Assembly (NCBI GenBank): GCA_026192395.1
Contig: WACF01000001.1
Coordinates: 2,602,309 to 2,666,308 of the forward strand
Length of the DNA stretch: 64,000 nucleotides
Direction of reading: 5' to 3'
Source: Proteobacteria bacterium 005FR1
GTDB lineage: Bacteria; Pseudomonadota; Gammaproteobacteria; Pseudomonadales; Cellvibrionaceae
The notes under the pieces were generated by a model, which was not told where the DNA came from, ran no database searches, and saw only the letters and a list, made by a program, of their open reading frames with translations. Below are positions 55,252 to 63,649 of this stretch, piece after piece. The position numbers were made by a program, and so were the translations under genes. Position 1 is the stretch's first letter, and every line of letters starts with the position of its first letter.

Positions 55252-56571
55252 TTAGCGTGAGGCGGCCATCAAAGCTTCGATTTCGTCCACCTCCTTGGGA
55301 ACGTCCGCGGTCAGCTCTTCGCAGCCATCTTTGGTAATCACCACGTCGTCTTCGATGCGGATGCCGATACCGCGCCACTTCCTGGCGACGCTGTCATCGT
55401 CGGGTGCGACATAGATGCCCGGCTCGACCGTCATCACCATGCCCGGCTCGAGCACGCGCCACTGGCCGCCCACCTTGTAGTCACCCACGTCGTGCACGTC
55501 CATGCCGAGCCAATGACCGATGCGGTGCATATAGAAGCGCTTGTACTCCTCGCTCTCGATCAGGTCATCCACATTGCCGTCGAGCAGGCCCAGTTCGACC
55601 AGCCCCTCGGTGATGACCCGGACTGAGGCTTCATGGGGATCGTTCCAGTGGTTGCCCGGTTTGATCACGGCCATTGCCGCCTTCTGAGCTTGCAGAACGA
55701 CTTCATAGAGCGCTTTCTGCTCCGGTGAAAATTTGCCGTTTATGGGGAAGGTTCGGGTGATGTCGGCGGCGTACATGTCCAGCTCGCAACCGGCGTCGAT
55801 CAACAGCAGATCGCCATCTTTGAGCTTCTGATCGTTTTCGATGTAGTGAAGAATGCAGCCATTCACACCGCCACCGACGATGGGGTTGTAAGCCACGTGG
55901 CGTGCGCCATTCATGCCGAACTCGTGACGCAGCTCGGCTTCGATCTGATATTCGTACATGCCGGGTTTGCACACGCGCATCGCCCGTGAATGCGCCTGGG
56001 CGGAGATTTCGCCCGCCCGCTTCATGACTTTCAGCTCGGCCGCGCTCTTGAACAGACGTATGTCGTGCAGGTGGTGATCGAGATCGAGAAACTCTCCCGG
56101 CGGGGTAGCACCGGCGCGAACCTTGGCACGGATGCTGTTGACCCATTCCATGACGCAGCGGTCGAATTCGGCGTTGCGGCCCATCGCGTAGTACACGCGC
56201 TCAGTGCCTTCGATCAGGCCCGGCAAAATATCGTCGATGTCGTCGATGGGGAAAGCATCATCAGCGCCAAAGTCCTCACAAGCGCCCTCGGGTCCGGCGA
56301 TATAGCCATCCCAGATCTCCTTCTCCTTGTTGCGCTCGCGGACGAACATCACGGTCTCGCCATGGCTGCGGCCCGGAATCAGCGCCAGCACGGCCTGAGG
56401 TTCATTGAATCCGGTGAGGTAGAAAAAGTCGCTATCCTGGCGAAAGGGATAGTCCGCGTCACGGTTGCGAACTTGTTGGTCGGCTGAAGGCACGATGGCG
56501 ATGCTGTTCGGCTCCATGTGCTCCATCAGGGTTTTGCGGCGGCGGGCGAATTCTTGCTTGCTAATGCTCAT
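55252..56571 (-). CDS. pepP: Xaa-Pro aminopeptidase P
   Basis: PepP removes N-terminal residues next to proline. The 439-residue M24 metallopeptidase starts MSISKQEFARRRKTLMEHM and keeps the creatinase-fold N-domain (SDFFYLTGFNEPQAVL) and catalytic ligands: Asp in LLIDAGCELDMYAADITRTFP (two Asp), His in HRIGHWLGMDVHDVG, Glu in TVEPGIYV and Glu in RIEDDVV. Normal length. Followed by ubiH after 5 bp and preceded by UPF0149, so all are likely co-transcribed. Confidence 0.95.
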   Translation of the reverse strand: MSISKQEFARRRKTLMEHMEPNSIAIVPSADQQVRNRDADYPFRQDSDFFYLTGFNEPQAVLALIPGRSHGETVMFVRERNKEKEIWDGYIAGPEGACEDFGADDAFPIDDIDDILPGLIEGTERVYYAMGRNAEFDRCVMEWVNSIRAKVRAGATPPGEFLDLDHHLHDIRLFKSAAELKVMKRAGEISAQAHSRAMRVCKPGMYEYQIEAELRHEFGMNGARHVAYNPIVGGGVNGCILHYIENDQKLKDGDLLLIDAGCELDMYAADITRTFPINGKFSPEQKALYEVVLQAQKAAMAVIKPGNHWNDPHEASVRVITEGLVELGLLDGNVDDLIESEEYKRFYMHRIGHWLGMDVHDVGDYKVGGQWRVLEPGMVMTVEPGIYVAPDDDSVARKWRGIGIRIEDDVVITKDGCEELTADVPKEVDEIEALMAASR

Positions 56572-56607
56572 CAACAACGTCCTGCGAATTGCTGCAAAAG
56601 AAAAGTA

Positions 56608-57198
56608 TTAGTGAATCGTCGGCGGGTTGTCGGTCGGCTGCTGCGGATCAGCGGCAACGCCGATTTCCATGAAAATGCTCAGTGCGGCAAGGCGGACATA
56701 CTCGACGATCTCGAGGTAATCCATTTCGCTCTCCTCGTCGTCCTCGCTTTCCGGACTCATGTGCACGAAGGCGGCGAAGTCCCGCAGTGCTTCGGCGGTT
56801 TCGCCTGAGAGCGTGGAATCGGCGCTCACCCCGGATGTACCGAAGCCGCTCAGAAAACCCTGGCACCATTGGCTGAGGGCCATGACGCGCTCGGTCATTT
56901 CCGCCTCGTCGCCTGGCAACAGCAGCTCGATTCCGAAGTCCTCGTCACGCAATTGCTCCAGCGTTACCCGGTAGAGATCAAGCACTCGCTCCCGGTCCTC
57001 GGGCTGCAGTTCACGACTCACGTCGAGAAATTCCATTGCCGACTTCAGCCACTCGTGATCGGAATAGCGCCCGCCTCCGCAGAGCTTGCCGCAGGCCATG
57101 CCATGCAGCTCAGCCGGGCTACCTAGCGCACCGAGGGAGACGAAGGTGTCGGCGATGCCATCGAAGGACGGCAGAGTGTCGGTCGGGTTTTCGGACAT
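56608..57198 (-). CDS. ygfB: UPF0149 (YgfB/YecA-like) family protein
   Basis: The 196-residue protein has the YgfB pattern: a helical domain with AELHGMACGKLCGGG, WCQGFLSGFG, and the acidic DDEESEMDYLEIVEYVRLAALSIFMEI tail. Function remains unclear in the family; in Pseudomonas YgfB modulates an amidase-linked regulon, which does not prove a role here. The ATG at 57198 was preferred over 57303, which adds a basic stretch. It is first in the strand run ygfB-pepP-ubiH-ubiI and divergent from the zapB-like gene. Confidence 0.9.
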   Translation of the reverse strand: MSENPTDTLPSFDGIADTFVSLGALGSPAELHGMACGKLCGGGRYSDHEWLKSAMEFLDVSRELQPEDRERVLDLYRVTLEQLRDEDFGIELLLPGDEAEMTERVMALSQWCQGFLSGFGTSGVSADSTLSGETAEALRDFAAFVHMSPESEDDEESEMDYLEIVEYVRLAALSIFMEIGVAADPQQPTDNPPTIH

Positions 57199-57429
57199 GG
57201 ATCGAACCTGATTGCGCGGCTTGAAAACGGCCCATCCTAACACGAATCCCGGGCCTCGCTTTCGCTTGGCGCGGCCAAAATCCTTCCCCTTCCGCCGCCG
57301 CAAAGAACTCGGTCATCCACAACAATTGACCCGCCTCAGGCTGCGCAATATAGTACTTGCGTTCAAAGAGCGACGCGCCAACTTTCTCGCCCAACACAGC
57401 TCGCCTAAACAGACGGATAGAGAACAACG

Positions 57430-57663
57430 ATGTCAGGGCCAGTCACGACCGAAATGTCTCGAACCTCCCTCTCCGCTCTCGAGGCGAAGCTGGACCGTCT
57501 TATTCAGCTCTGCGAGCGCCTGCGACAGGAAAACCGCCGTCTGCGCGAGCAGGAATCCGGCTGGCTGCGCGAGCGCACCCGTCTAATCGAGAAGAATGAA
57601 CTGGCGCGCACCCGCGTCGAGGCCATGATCTCCCGCCTCAAGAGCCTGGAAGCGGAAACCTGA
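57430..57663 (+). CDS. ZapB-like coiled-coil protein (TIGR02449 type)
   Basis: The 77-residue protein is almost wholly a coiled coil (LSALEAKLDRLIQLCERLRQENRRLREQ, then ERTRLIEKNELARTRVEAMISRLKSLE) of the small family found right before zapA in gammaproteobacteria, related in style to ZapB. Its stop and a downstream ATG share a base (TGATG at 57661-57665). A role in the Z-ring with ZapA is inferred from this coupling. Confidence 0.85.
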   Translation: MSGPVTTEMSRTSLSALEAKLDRLIQLCERLRQENRRLREQESGWLRERTRLIEKNELARTRVEAMISRLKSLEAET

Positions 57664-57692
57664 TGGCACCGCAGGTGGTGCAAAGGATCACT

Positions 57693-57992
57693 ATGAGTGA
57701 GAACCAGACCATTTCCGTGCATCTGCTCGACAAGGATTACAAGATCGCTTGTCCTCCCGATGAGCAGGAAGCGCTCTACCGTGCTGCCCGCTCGCTGGAT
57801 GCCCGTTTACGCGCCATCCGTGATGGCGGCAATGTGGTCGGCCTGGAGCGAATCGTGATCATGGCGGCTCTCAACCTCAGCTATGAATTGCAGAGCGCCA
57901 ACGAGCGCTCAGCCGACAGAGGTCTGGATGGCGATCTGCTGCAACACCTCTCGGAGAAGGTGGATCGCGCATTGAACGAGCTGCAGGAGTGA
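57693..57992 (+). CDS. zapA: Cell division protein ZapA
   Basis: ZapA bundles FtsZ filaments at mid-cell. The 99-residue protein begins SENQTISVHLLDKDYKIACPPDEQEALYRAARSLD and has RIVIMAALNLSYEL and the C-terminal coiled-coil helix expected of ZapA. AAAGGA sits 5 bases before the ATG at 57693; an alternative ATG at 57663 overlaps the previous stop. It stands immediately upstream of the 6S RNA gene, the widespread order in gammaproteobacteria. Confidence 0.92.
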   Translation: MSENQTISVHLLDKDYKIACPPDEQEALYRAARSLDARLRAIRDGGNVVGLERIVIMAALNLSYELQSANERSADRGLDGDLLQHLSEKVDRALNELQE

Positions 57993-58172
57993 GTGATCAC
58001 CCGCGCGTTTTCCCCTGATTTTTTTCTCTTCTCGGGGAACAAATTCGAGCTGTGACTTAGGCTCGAGCCACCTGGCGCACTTCCACACATTTTCGCATTT
58101 TCCACTGTTTCTTAAGGCTCGATTTATTCCCCGGGGCTGTTATCGTGCGACGCGAATCGTTATACTGGCGTC

Positions 58173-58348
58173 GATCCCTGAGGTGTTCGCCAGTCGAAAA
58201 GTCCTTGAGCCGATAATACCAAACCGGGGATCCCGGCAAATGTTGTGAGCATGTCCGCGCGACGGAAAGCCTAATGCATTTCAGGGGTCACCACCTTGAA
58301 CCTTTACGGTTCAAGGCCAACTTGACAGCGGCACCCTTCGGGGCACTC
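58173..58348 (+). ncRNA. ssrS: 6S RNA
   Basis: 6S RNA binds sigma-70 RNA polymerase and represses promoters in stationary phase. The region lies between zapA and the 5-formyl-THF cyclo-ligase gene, its conserved position, and carries its landmarks in order: CCCTGAGGTGTTCGCCAG, CCTTGAGCCGATA, TGTGAGCATG, GAAAGCCTAATGC, CACCTTGAACC with GGTTCAAGG, and a closing arm GCGGCACCC near 58330 that pairs with the 5' end. A -10 box TATACT at 58161-58166 suits a start near 58173. Ends are approximate to about 5 nt. Confidence 0.9.
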
Positions 58349-58462
58349 TTAACGATTCTCTCCTCTCGCACTCCCGGCTCCAGTCCTCCTGATTTTCTGC
58401 AACTCCCCAGACCGTGCTTATAATGCGCGAGATCTGACGCAGTTTTTTTCGCAGAGAACACG

Positions 58463-59146
58463 ATGCCCGATCCACGCCCCCAATCGCTGACGCTTGACCG
58501 GCAGAGCATTCGCCGCGAAATGCGCCGTCGCCGGCGAGCCCTCAACGCCCGACAGCAAGCAGAGGCGGCACGCAGACTCGACCGTTTGTTCCGACGCCAG
58601 CCACTGTTTCAACGCAGCCGTCACATCTCCTTCTATCTCCCAAACGATGGAGAGATAGACCCGCGGCTGTTGCTGGACACTGCGCTCAAGCTGGGCAAGC
58701 GCTGCTATTTACCCGTCCTGCATCCCGCCGAGTACGGAAAGCTGTGGTTTCTCCCCTATTCCAAAAACACCAGACTGGCTCCGAATGCCTTCGGCATTCC
58801 CGAACCGGTGATCGGCCGCGAACGTCGACGATCGGCCGCAGCCCTGGATCTGGTTCTTCTACCACTCGTGGCCTTTGACGACCGCGGCGGTCGCCTGGGA
58901 ATGGGGGCGGGCTACTACGATCGCACGTTTGCCTTCAAAGGACGCGATCCCGGTCGCAATCCGCGGCTGCTGGGACTGGCCCATGGATGCCAGCAGGCCC
59001 CGCAACTGCCGATGCAGCCCTGGGATGTTCCCCTTGGAGCGATCGTCACCGATGAAGGAATCATTCCCAGCGAGCCGAAAGGAATGCAGCGCGATTTCTT
59101 GAGCGGAGATCTGAAGAGGGAGCCGCACGGGACAGCACAGGATTAG
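58463..59146 (+). CDS. ygfA: 5-formyltetrahydrofolate cyclo-ligase
   Basis: This ATP-dependent enzyme converts 5-formyl-THF to 5,10-methenyl-THF. The 227-residue protein has RREMRRRRRALNARQQAEAA (phosphate-binding N-terminus), ISFYLPNDGEIDPRLLL, PLVAFDDRGGRLGMGAGYYDRTFA (the family signature), and a late LGLAHGCQQ. In many gammaproteobacteria it is co-transcribed with 6S RNA, which ends 114 bp upstream. The C-terminus has a short extra tail (EPKGMQRDFLSGDLKREP). Confidence 0.93.
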   Translation: MPDPRPQSLTLDRQSIRREMRRRRRALNARQQAEAARRLDRLFRRQPLFQRSRHISFYLPNDGEIDPRLLLDTALKLGKRCYLPVLHPAEYGKLWFLPYSKNTRLAPNAFGIPEPVIGRERRRSAAALDLVLLPLVAFDDRGGRLGMGAGYYDRTFAFKGRDPGRNPRLLGLAHGCQQAPQLPMQPWDVPLGAIVTDEGIIPSEPKGMQRDFLSGDLKREPHGTAQD

Positions 59147-59163
59147 ATTGGCCCCGAGATGCA

Positions 59164-59185
59164 AATCGGCGCCTTCGCGCCGATT
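59164..59185. other. Hairpin after the cyclo-ligase gene
   Basis: AATCGGCGC, loop CTTC, GCGCCGATT form a perfect 9-bp stem with a UUCG-like tetraloop. No T-run follows, so termination is uncertain. Confidence 0.55.
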
Positions 59186-59248
59186 CGTTAGTGCTTGTGG
59201 GGGAGTCCGCTTCCCCGGCCGGTCTGGACCGGTGTCCTGCTGCCTTGC

Positions 59249-59389
59249 TTAGCGGAGGGTTACTCCTTGATGCAGGGCCGCGGGTACGTCCTGCTCCTCG
59301 GCTTGGAAAACATCGCTCAGGCCGACACTGCTGGCTAAAACGCCCACGACGAACACCACAATGGCGATTGTCAGTACGTCGTTCTTCAT
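59249..59389 (-). CDS. 46-residue single-helix membrane protein
   Basis: The predicted product has one transmembrane segment (LTIAIVVFVVGVLASSVGL) and a short acidic tail (DVFQAEEQDVPAALHQG). GAAGG stands about 9 bases before the ATG. It is too short for confident prediction by composition alone, but hydrophobicity and a plausible ribosome site support it. No family recognised. Confidence 0.55.
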   Translation of the reverse strand: MKNDVLTIAIVVFVVGVLASSVGLSDVFQAEEQDVPAALHQGVTLR

Positions 59390-59678
59390 TGGAACCAACC
59401 TTCTATTATGTGTAGCTGTTTTTATGGAAGGGTTTGACTTTATACCCCAAACCCCAACAAAAGCCAAACTTGAGTCCAAGTGACTCGTCTGCGGAGGAAG
59501 TATAGTCAGGGATTCAGGCGCCAAGCTCAGCAGTTTGCGAAAATGTGTTCCCGATCACGACTGACCGGGTTCTTGTCGCCAAAGGGGCAGGAGATCAGGG
59601 CAGTCGCTGGCGCGAAGCCACCCTCTCGACAGCAGAGCAGGCACTCTGGCGCAGGTTGCCGAACCTGGCGGGCGAGGT

Positions 59679-61193
59679 TCAGCTGAGGAATAGACGATAG
59701 GCAGGGTTGTCGTTTTCTTCCCAATAGCTGTAGTTCAGCTCGTTGAGGAAGTCCTTTACCTTACCCCGGTCAGCTTCCGGCACCTGCAGTCCCACCAGCA
59801 CCCGGCCGTAGGCCGCGCCGTGGTTACGGTAGTGGAACATGGAGATGTTCCAGTCCACCGGCAGATGGGTCAAGAACTTCAGCAGGGCACCCGGGCGCTC
59901 GGGGAATTCGAAGCGATAGATGACCTCATCGTGAATCTCCGGAGCACGCCCACCCACCATATGGCGTATATGCAGCTTGGCCATCTCGTTGTCGGTCAGG
60001 TCCTCGACCGCGTAGCCCTTACGAATCAGCATGTCCACCAGATCCCGGCGATCGTGGTTTTCCTGAGACACCTGCACGCCCACGAAGACATGCGCTTCGC
60101 TGTCTTCCGCGTAACGGTAGTTGAATTCGGTGATGTTGCGCTTGCCCAGGTCCTTGCAGAACTTCTTATAGGCACCGGGCCGCTCTGGCAGGGTCACCGC
60201 GAGAATGGCTTCGCGCTTCTCGCCGATTTCCGTGCGCTCCGAGATATAGCGCAGTCGGTCGAAGTTGATGTTTGCGCCACTGGCCACCGCCACCAAGGTC
60301 TCGCCAACACAGCCGGTTTGCGCCACATACTTCTTCAGCCCCGCCAGGGACAGCGCGCCAGCCGGCTCCGCGATCGAGCGGGTGTCTTCGAAGATATCCT
60401 TAATTGCTGCACACATCTCATCGGTGTTGGCGGTGATCACCTCGTCCACAGTGTGCCTGAGTACACGGAAGGTCTCCTTGCCAATTTGCCTCACCGCGAC
60501 GCCGTCGGCAAACAGGCCAACCTCCGGTAAAACCGCTCGGCGATTCTTTTCCAGAGCCAGCTTCAGACAGGCGGAGTCTTCCGCCTCCACCGCGATCACT
60601 TTGGTTTCCGGACGAATATGCTTGATGTACGCAGCCATGCCAGCGCAGAGACCGCCACCGCCCACCGGGATGAACACGGCGTGGATGGGCCCGGTATGCT
60701 GGCGAAGAATCTCTACCGCCACAGTACCCTGACCGGCGATAACGTCCGGATCATCGAATGGATGAATGTAGGTGTAGCCCTTCTCCGCCACCAGTTTTTG
60801 CGAATACTCGAAAGCCTCGTCGTAGGTATCGCCCACCAGCACCACCTTGCCGCCGTGACGGCGCACGCCGTCGACCTTGATCTGCGGCGTGGTTTGCGGC
60901 ATCACGATGACTGCCGTGACGCCGAGATGCTTGGCTGCCAGCGACAGGCCTTGGGCGTGATTTCCTGCTGAGGCGGCGATGACGCCATTGCGGCGTTGCT
61001 GCTCATTGAGCTGCAGCATCTTGTTGTAGGCGCCGCGGATTTTAAAGGCAAACACCGGCTGGAGATCTTCGCGCTTCAACAGCACGTTGTTGTTCAGCCG
61101 AGCCGACATCAGCGCCGCCGTATCCAGCGGTGTTTCGATGGCGAGGTCGTAGATGCGTGCGTCGAGGATCCGCTTGATGTAGGACTTGGGCAT
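59679..61193 (-). CDS. ilvA: Threonine ammonia-lyase (biosynthetic threonine deaminase)
   Basis: IlvA deaminates threonine to 2-oxobutyrate, the first step to isoleucine. From the ATG at 61193 the protein is 504 residues: PLP lysine in PVFAFKIRGAYNK (K51), SAGNHAQGLSLAA, PVGGGGLCAGM, and two C-terminal ACT-like regulatory domains (about 325-500) with REAILAVTLPERPGAYKKF and FEFPERPGALLKFL. The two-ACT form is the isoleucine-sensitive biosynthetic enzyme. A GTG at 61247 would add 18 residues not seen in relatives. It is divergent from rpiA. Confidence 0.95.
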   Translation of the reverse strand: MPKSYIKRILDARIYDLAIETPLDTAALMSARLNNNVLLKREDLQPVFAFKIRGAYNKMLQLNEQQRRNGVIAASAGNHAQGLSLAAKHLGVTAVIVMPQTTPQIKVDGVRRHGGKVVLVGDTYDEAFEYSQKLVAEKGYTYIHPFDDPDVIAGQGTVAVEILRQHTGPIHAVFIPVGGGGLCAGMAAYIKHIRPETKVIAVEAEDSACLKLALEKNRRAVLPEVGLFADGVAVRQIGKETFRVLRHTVDEVITANTDEMCAAIKDIFEDTRSIAEPAGALSLAGLKKYVAQTGCVGETLVAVASGANINFDRLRYISERTEIGEKREAILAVTLPERPGAYKKFCKDLGKRNITEFNYRYAEDSEAHVFVGVQVSQENHDRRDLVDMLIRKGYAVEDLTDNEMAKLHIRHMVGGRAPEIHDEVIYRFEFPERPGALLKFLTHLPVDWNISMFHYRNHGAAYGRVLVGLQVPEADRGKVKDFLNELNYSYWEENDNPAYRLFLS

Positions 61194-61369
61194 ATAAAGG
61201 AGGTTGTTGCTGGGGTCGAGGAGATCGGGCATGTTAAAGCATGCCACACCTGCTTGTCACCGCATGCTCTTTCACGCGGCCCCGAAAGTGAAGCGACGGA
61301 CGCTGTTGGCCCGTTGGTTGTTGTTATAATCCGGCGCAATTCACCAGCTAGTCGACAGGAGAAAACGCG

Positions 61370-62050
61370 ATGAGTCAGGACCAACTGAAGCAGGCCGTTG
61401 CCAGAGCAGCGCTCGAGTACATTCGTCCGCGCCTCGAATCCGACGTTATCGTCGGCATCGGCACCGGTTCCACCGCCAACTACTTCATCGACGAACTGGC
61501 GCAGGTAAAGCAATTTTTCGATGGTGCTGTCGCCAGTTCTGAGGCGAGCGCTGATCGCCTGAAGAGCCACGGCATACCTGTCTACGACCTGAATTCAATC
61601 GATCGACTCAGTGTCTACGTGGACGGCGCCGACGAAAGTAACGGACGGCTGCAGCTGATCAAGGGCGGTGGCGCAGCGCTGACCCGCGAGAAAATCGTCG
61701 CGGCCGTGGCGGAAGAGTTTGTCTGCATCGCCGACGAAAGCAAGTGGGTGGATGTACTCGGCGCCTTTGCGCTACCTGTGGAAGTGATTCCGATGGCGCG
61801 GTCTCACGTTGGCAGAGCACTGGTGGCGCTGGGTGCCGATCCGATTTATCGCCAGGGAGTGACCACCGATAACGGCAATATCATCATCGATTGCCACGGG
61901 CTGCACATCCATGATCCGGAAAAGCTTGAAAGCGACATCAACCAGATCGTTGGTGTGGTCACCAACGGCCTGTTCGCGCGCCGCCCGGCGGATGTTCTGT
62001 TGCTGGGCACGACGAGCGGCGTCGAAGAGAAGCGAGTCTCCAGCATCTAG
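61370..62050 (+). CDS. rpiA: Ribose-5-phosphate isomerase A
   Basis: RpiA interconverts ribose-5-phosphate and ribulose-5-phosphate. The 226-residue protein shows [16 protein letters not shown], the catalytic Asp region in [28 protein letters not shown], and [11 protein letters not shown] with [20 protein letters not shown] lies upstream of the ATG. All active-site residues are present. The ilvA/rpiA divergent pair is also known in Pseudomonas. Confidence 0.96.
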   Translation: MSQDQLKQAVARAALEYIRPRLESDVIVGIGTGSTANYFIDELAQVKQFFDGAVASSEASADRLKSHGIPVYDLNSIDRLSVYVDGADESNGRLQLIKGGGAALTREKIVAAVAEEFVCIADESKWVDVLGAFALPVEVIPMARSHVGRALVALGADPIYRQGVTTDNGNIIIDCHGLHIHDPEKLESDINQIVGVVTNGLFARRPADVLLLGTTSGVEEKRVSSI

Positions 62051-62104
62051 TCGCCAGGTGGATGTTTGCACGAGCGACCAGCAGTTAGCGACTCTCGAAC
62101 ACGG

Positions 62105-62434
62105 CTAAGGGCAACGATAAACCACGAATCGCTGCCGGCCTTCGGTAATTTCCGTCGCCGGCACGATCGCATTTCCACCCATACTTGCTGCTTCATTCCT
62201 CGCCAGACGTCTCAGCTCTTCCTGCTTTTTCTCTTCGCTTCGATCCATAAACGCGATTTTGTCGAGAATCTGTGACGTGGTCTGGCCGACACGTTCGCAA
62301 TTGGCGGCCTGCTCCTGTGTCATCAGGTCGACGCGCTCGCCTTGGGGAGTAAGGTCGACCCAGGTACACGCCGCCAGGCCGGCAAAGGCCAGGGGAAGAA
62401 TCAGCACAGGCTTGATGAGTTGCAGTGGTCGCAT
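62105..62434 (-). CDS. DUF4156-like lipoprotein
   Basis: The 109-residue protein has a lipoprotein signal (LPLAFAGLAAC, lipobox) and a small domain with VDLMTQEQAANCERVGQTTSQILDKI and ARNEAASMGGNAIVPATEI, typical of DUF4156/RcsF-type surface lipoproteins. A cysteine pair (NCERVG and a terminal YRCP) could form a disulphide. Function is unknown. It overlaps nothing and ends next to the preceding gene's start, 8 bp away. Confidence 0.82.
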   Translation of the reverse strand: MRPLQLIKPVLILPLAFAGLAACTWVDLTPQGERVDLMTQEQAANCERVGQTTSQILDKIAFMDRSEEKKQEELRRLARNEAASMGGNAIVPATEITEGRQRFVVYRCP

Positions 62435-62442
62435 AGTGAGTC

Positions 62443-63414
62443 TTACTCCGGTTTTTCCAAATAGGTTTTAATCGCGGCGAAAACCTGCGCCCGATAGGGA
62501 GCGCTCTCCGCCACCAGATGATGTCGCGCGCGATGGATCATCCGAATCTTCGCGTTCGGCAGCTTCAGTTGAATCTGCTCGAGATTGTGCTTCCAGTCCA
62601 CCGTACTATCTTCATCACCCTGGACCACGAGCACGGGATGGGGCTGCGGCGGATACGTGGCAAAAAGGTCGATCCACTCCTTCATGGCGCCGACCCACTT
62701 GATAGGCAAGTGACGGGCCTGCAGCGGATCTTCTTCCCTAAGAAAGGCCAGGAATTCCGGATCGTGACTGTTGGCGGTGAATACCCGCGGAATACTGTCC
62801 ATCCAGTACTTGCCAGCCAGATACAACCATCGGTCGCGCACCCAGCCTTTGCTGCGCACCAGCGGCGCGAGCAGCACCGTTTTGGAAAACGGCTCTGGCC
62901 CTTCGGTCAGCAAATGCCGCAACAGACCTGCACAACCGGTACTCTGCCCTATGGCAAACCAGGGCTCGGGCACCACGCGGTGGAAGTGTTCACAACAGGT
63001 GAGCATCGCCCGATAGTAAGCGGTGAAGCTTTCGATGCTGGCCCGCTCGCCGGAACTGAGCCCCATCCCCGGCAAGTCAAATACCACGACCGAATAGCTG
63101 TTTTGCAGCAGAAAGCGAATCAGGTGGTGGTAGAGGCCGGTGTGATCGAAGTAGCCATGAACGACGAAAGCGGTTCCCCGCGATTCTCCCGCAGCGGGAT
63201 CTGCCAGCCAGTAATGCGCAGCAATCGTGAATTCGCCGGACTTGAAAGTGCCCAGCCCATGGCGAACACCGGGAATGCGCCTGGAAAAATTGATTTTGAA
63301 GTGATCCAGGTACTTCTGAACCGGGGCGGGGTTGATGTGCTTCTCATCCTCGCGGATGTCAAAAGCAAGTGGCCGCAAGCAATCTTGCAACTGCGTCAGA
63401 TCGAAGCTGTTCAA
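62443..63414 (-). CDS. Alpha/beta hydrolase (serine aminopeptidase S33 type)
   Basis: The 323-residue protein has HGYFDHTGLYHHLIRFLL (oxyanion HG), VVVFDLPGMGLSSGERASI, nucleophile serine in AIGQSTGCAGLL, an acidic residue in VVQGDEDSTVDW and histidine in ARHHLVAESAPYR. This pattern fits monoacylglycerol-lipase or lysophospholipase-like hydrolases of the Hydrolase_4 family. The substrate cannot be told. It is co-directional with the DUF4156 gene, 8 bp apart. Confidence 0.88.
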   Translation of the reverse strand: MNSFDLTQLQDCLRPLAFDIREDEKHINPAPVQKYLDHFKINFSRRIPGVRHGLGTFKSGEFTIAAHYWLADPAAGESRGTAFVVHGYFDHTGLYHHLIRFLLQNSYSVVVFDLPGMGLSSGERASIESFTAYYRAMLTCCEHFHRVVPEPWFAIGQSTGCAGLLRHLLTEGPEPFSKTVLLAPLVRSKGWVRDRWLYLAGKYWMDSIPRVFTANSHDPEFLAFLREEDPLQARHLPIKWVGAMKEWIDLFATYPPQPHPVLVVQGDEDSTVDWKHNLEQIQLKLPNAKIRMIHRARHHLVAESAPYRAQVFAAIKTYLEKPE

Positions 63415-63649
63415 AAGGTCCTGCCGATGTCGGGCCGCGCGCAGAATAAAACACCTTTCGGGTGCGATGAGGTTGCGCTCAGCGGAATTTGGTTGAGACC
63501 CGGTTCTGGTGCGGGTCGCGGGTGGCTAGTGCTGCCGCCGGTAACGAGGGAACATAGCCAAAGCGTTCAGATTAAGTTGGAAAAGCGCGGGAATAGTGGT
63601 GCTATTTCAAGCTTTCCAATCGCCGAGCTGAGCGCTCTGGCGCAGGCCC

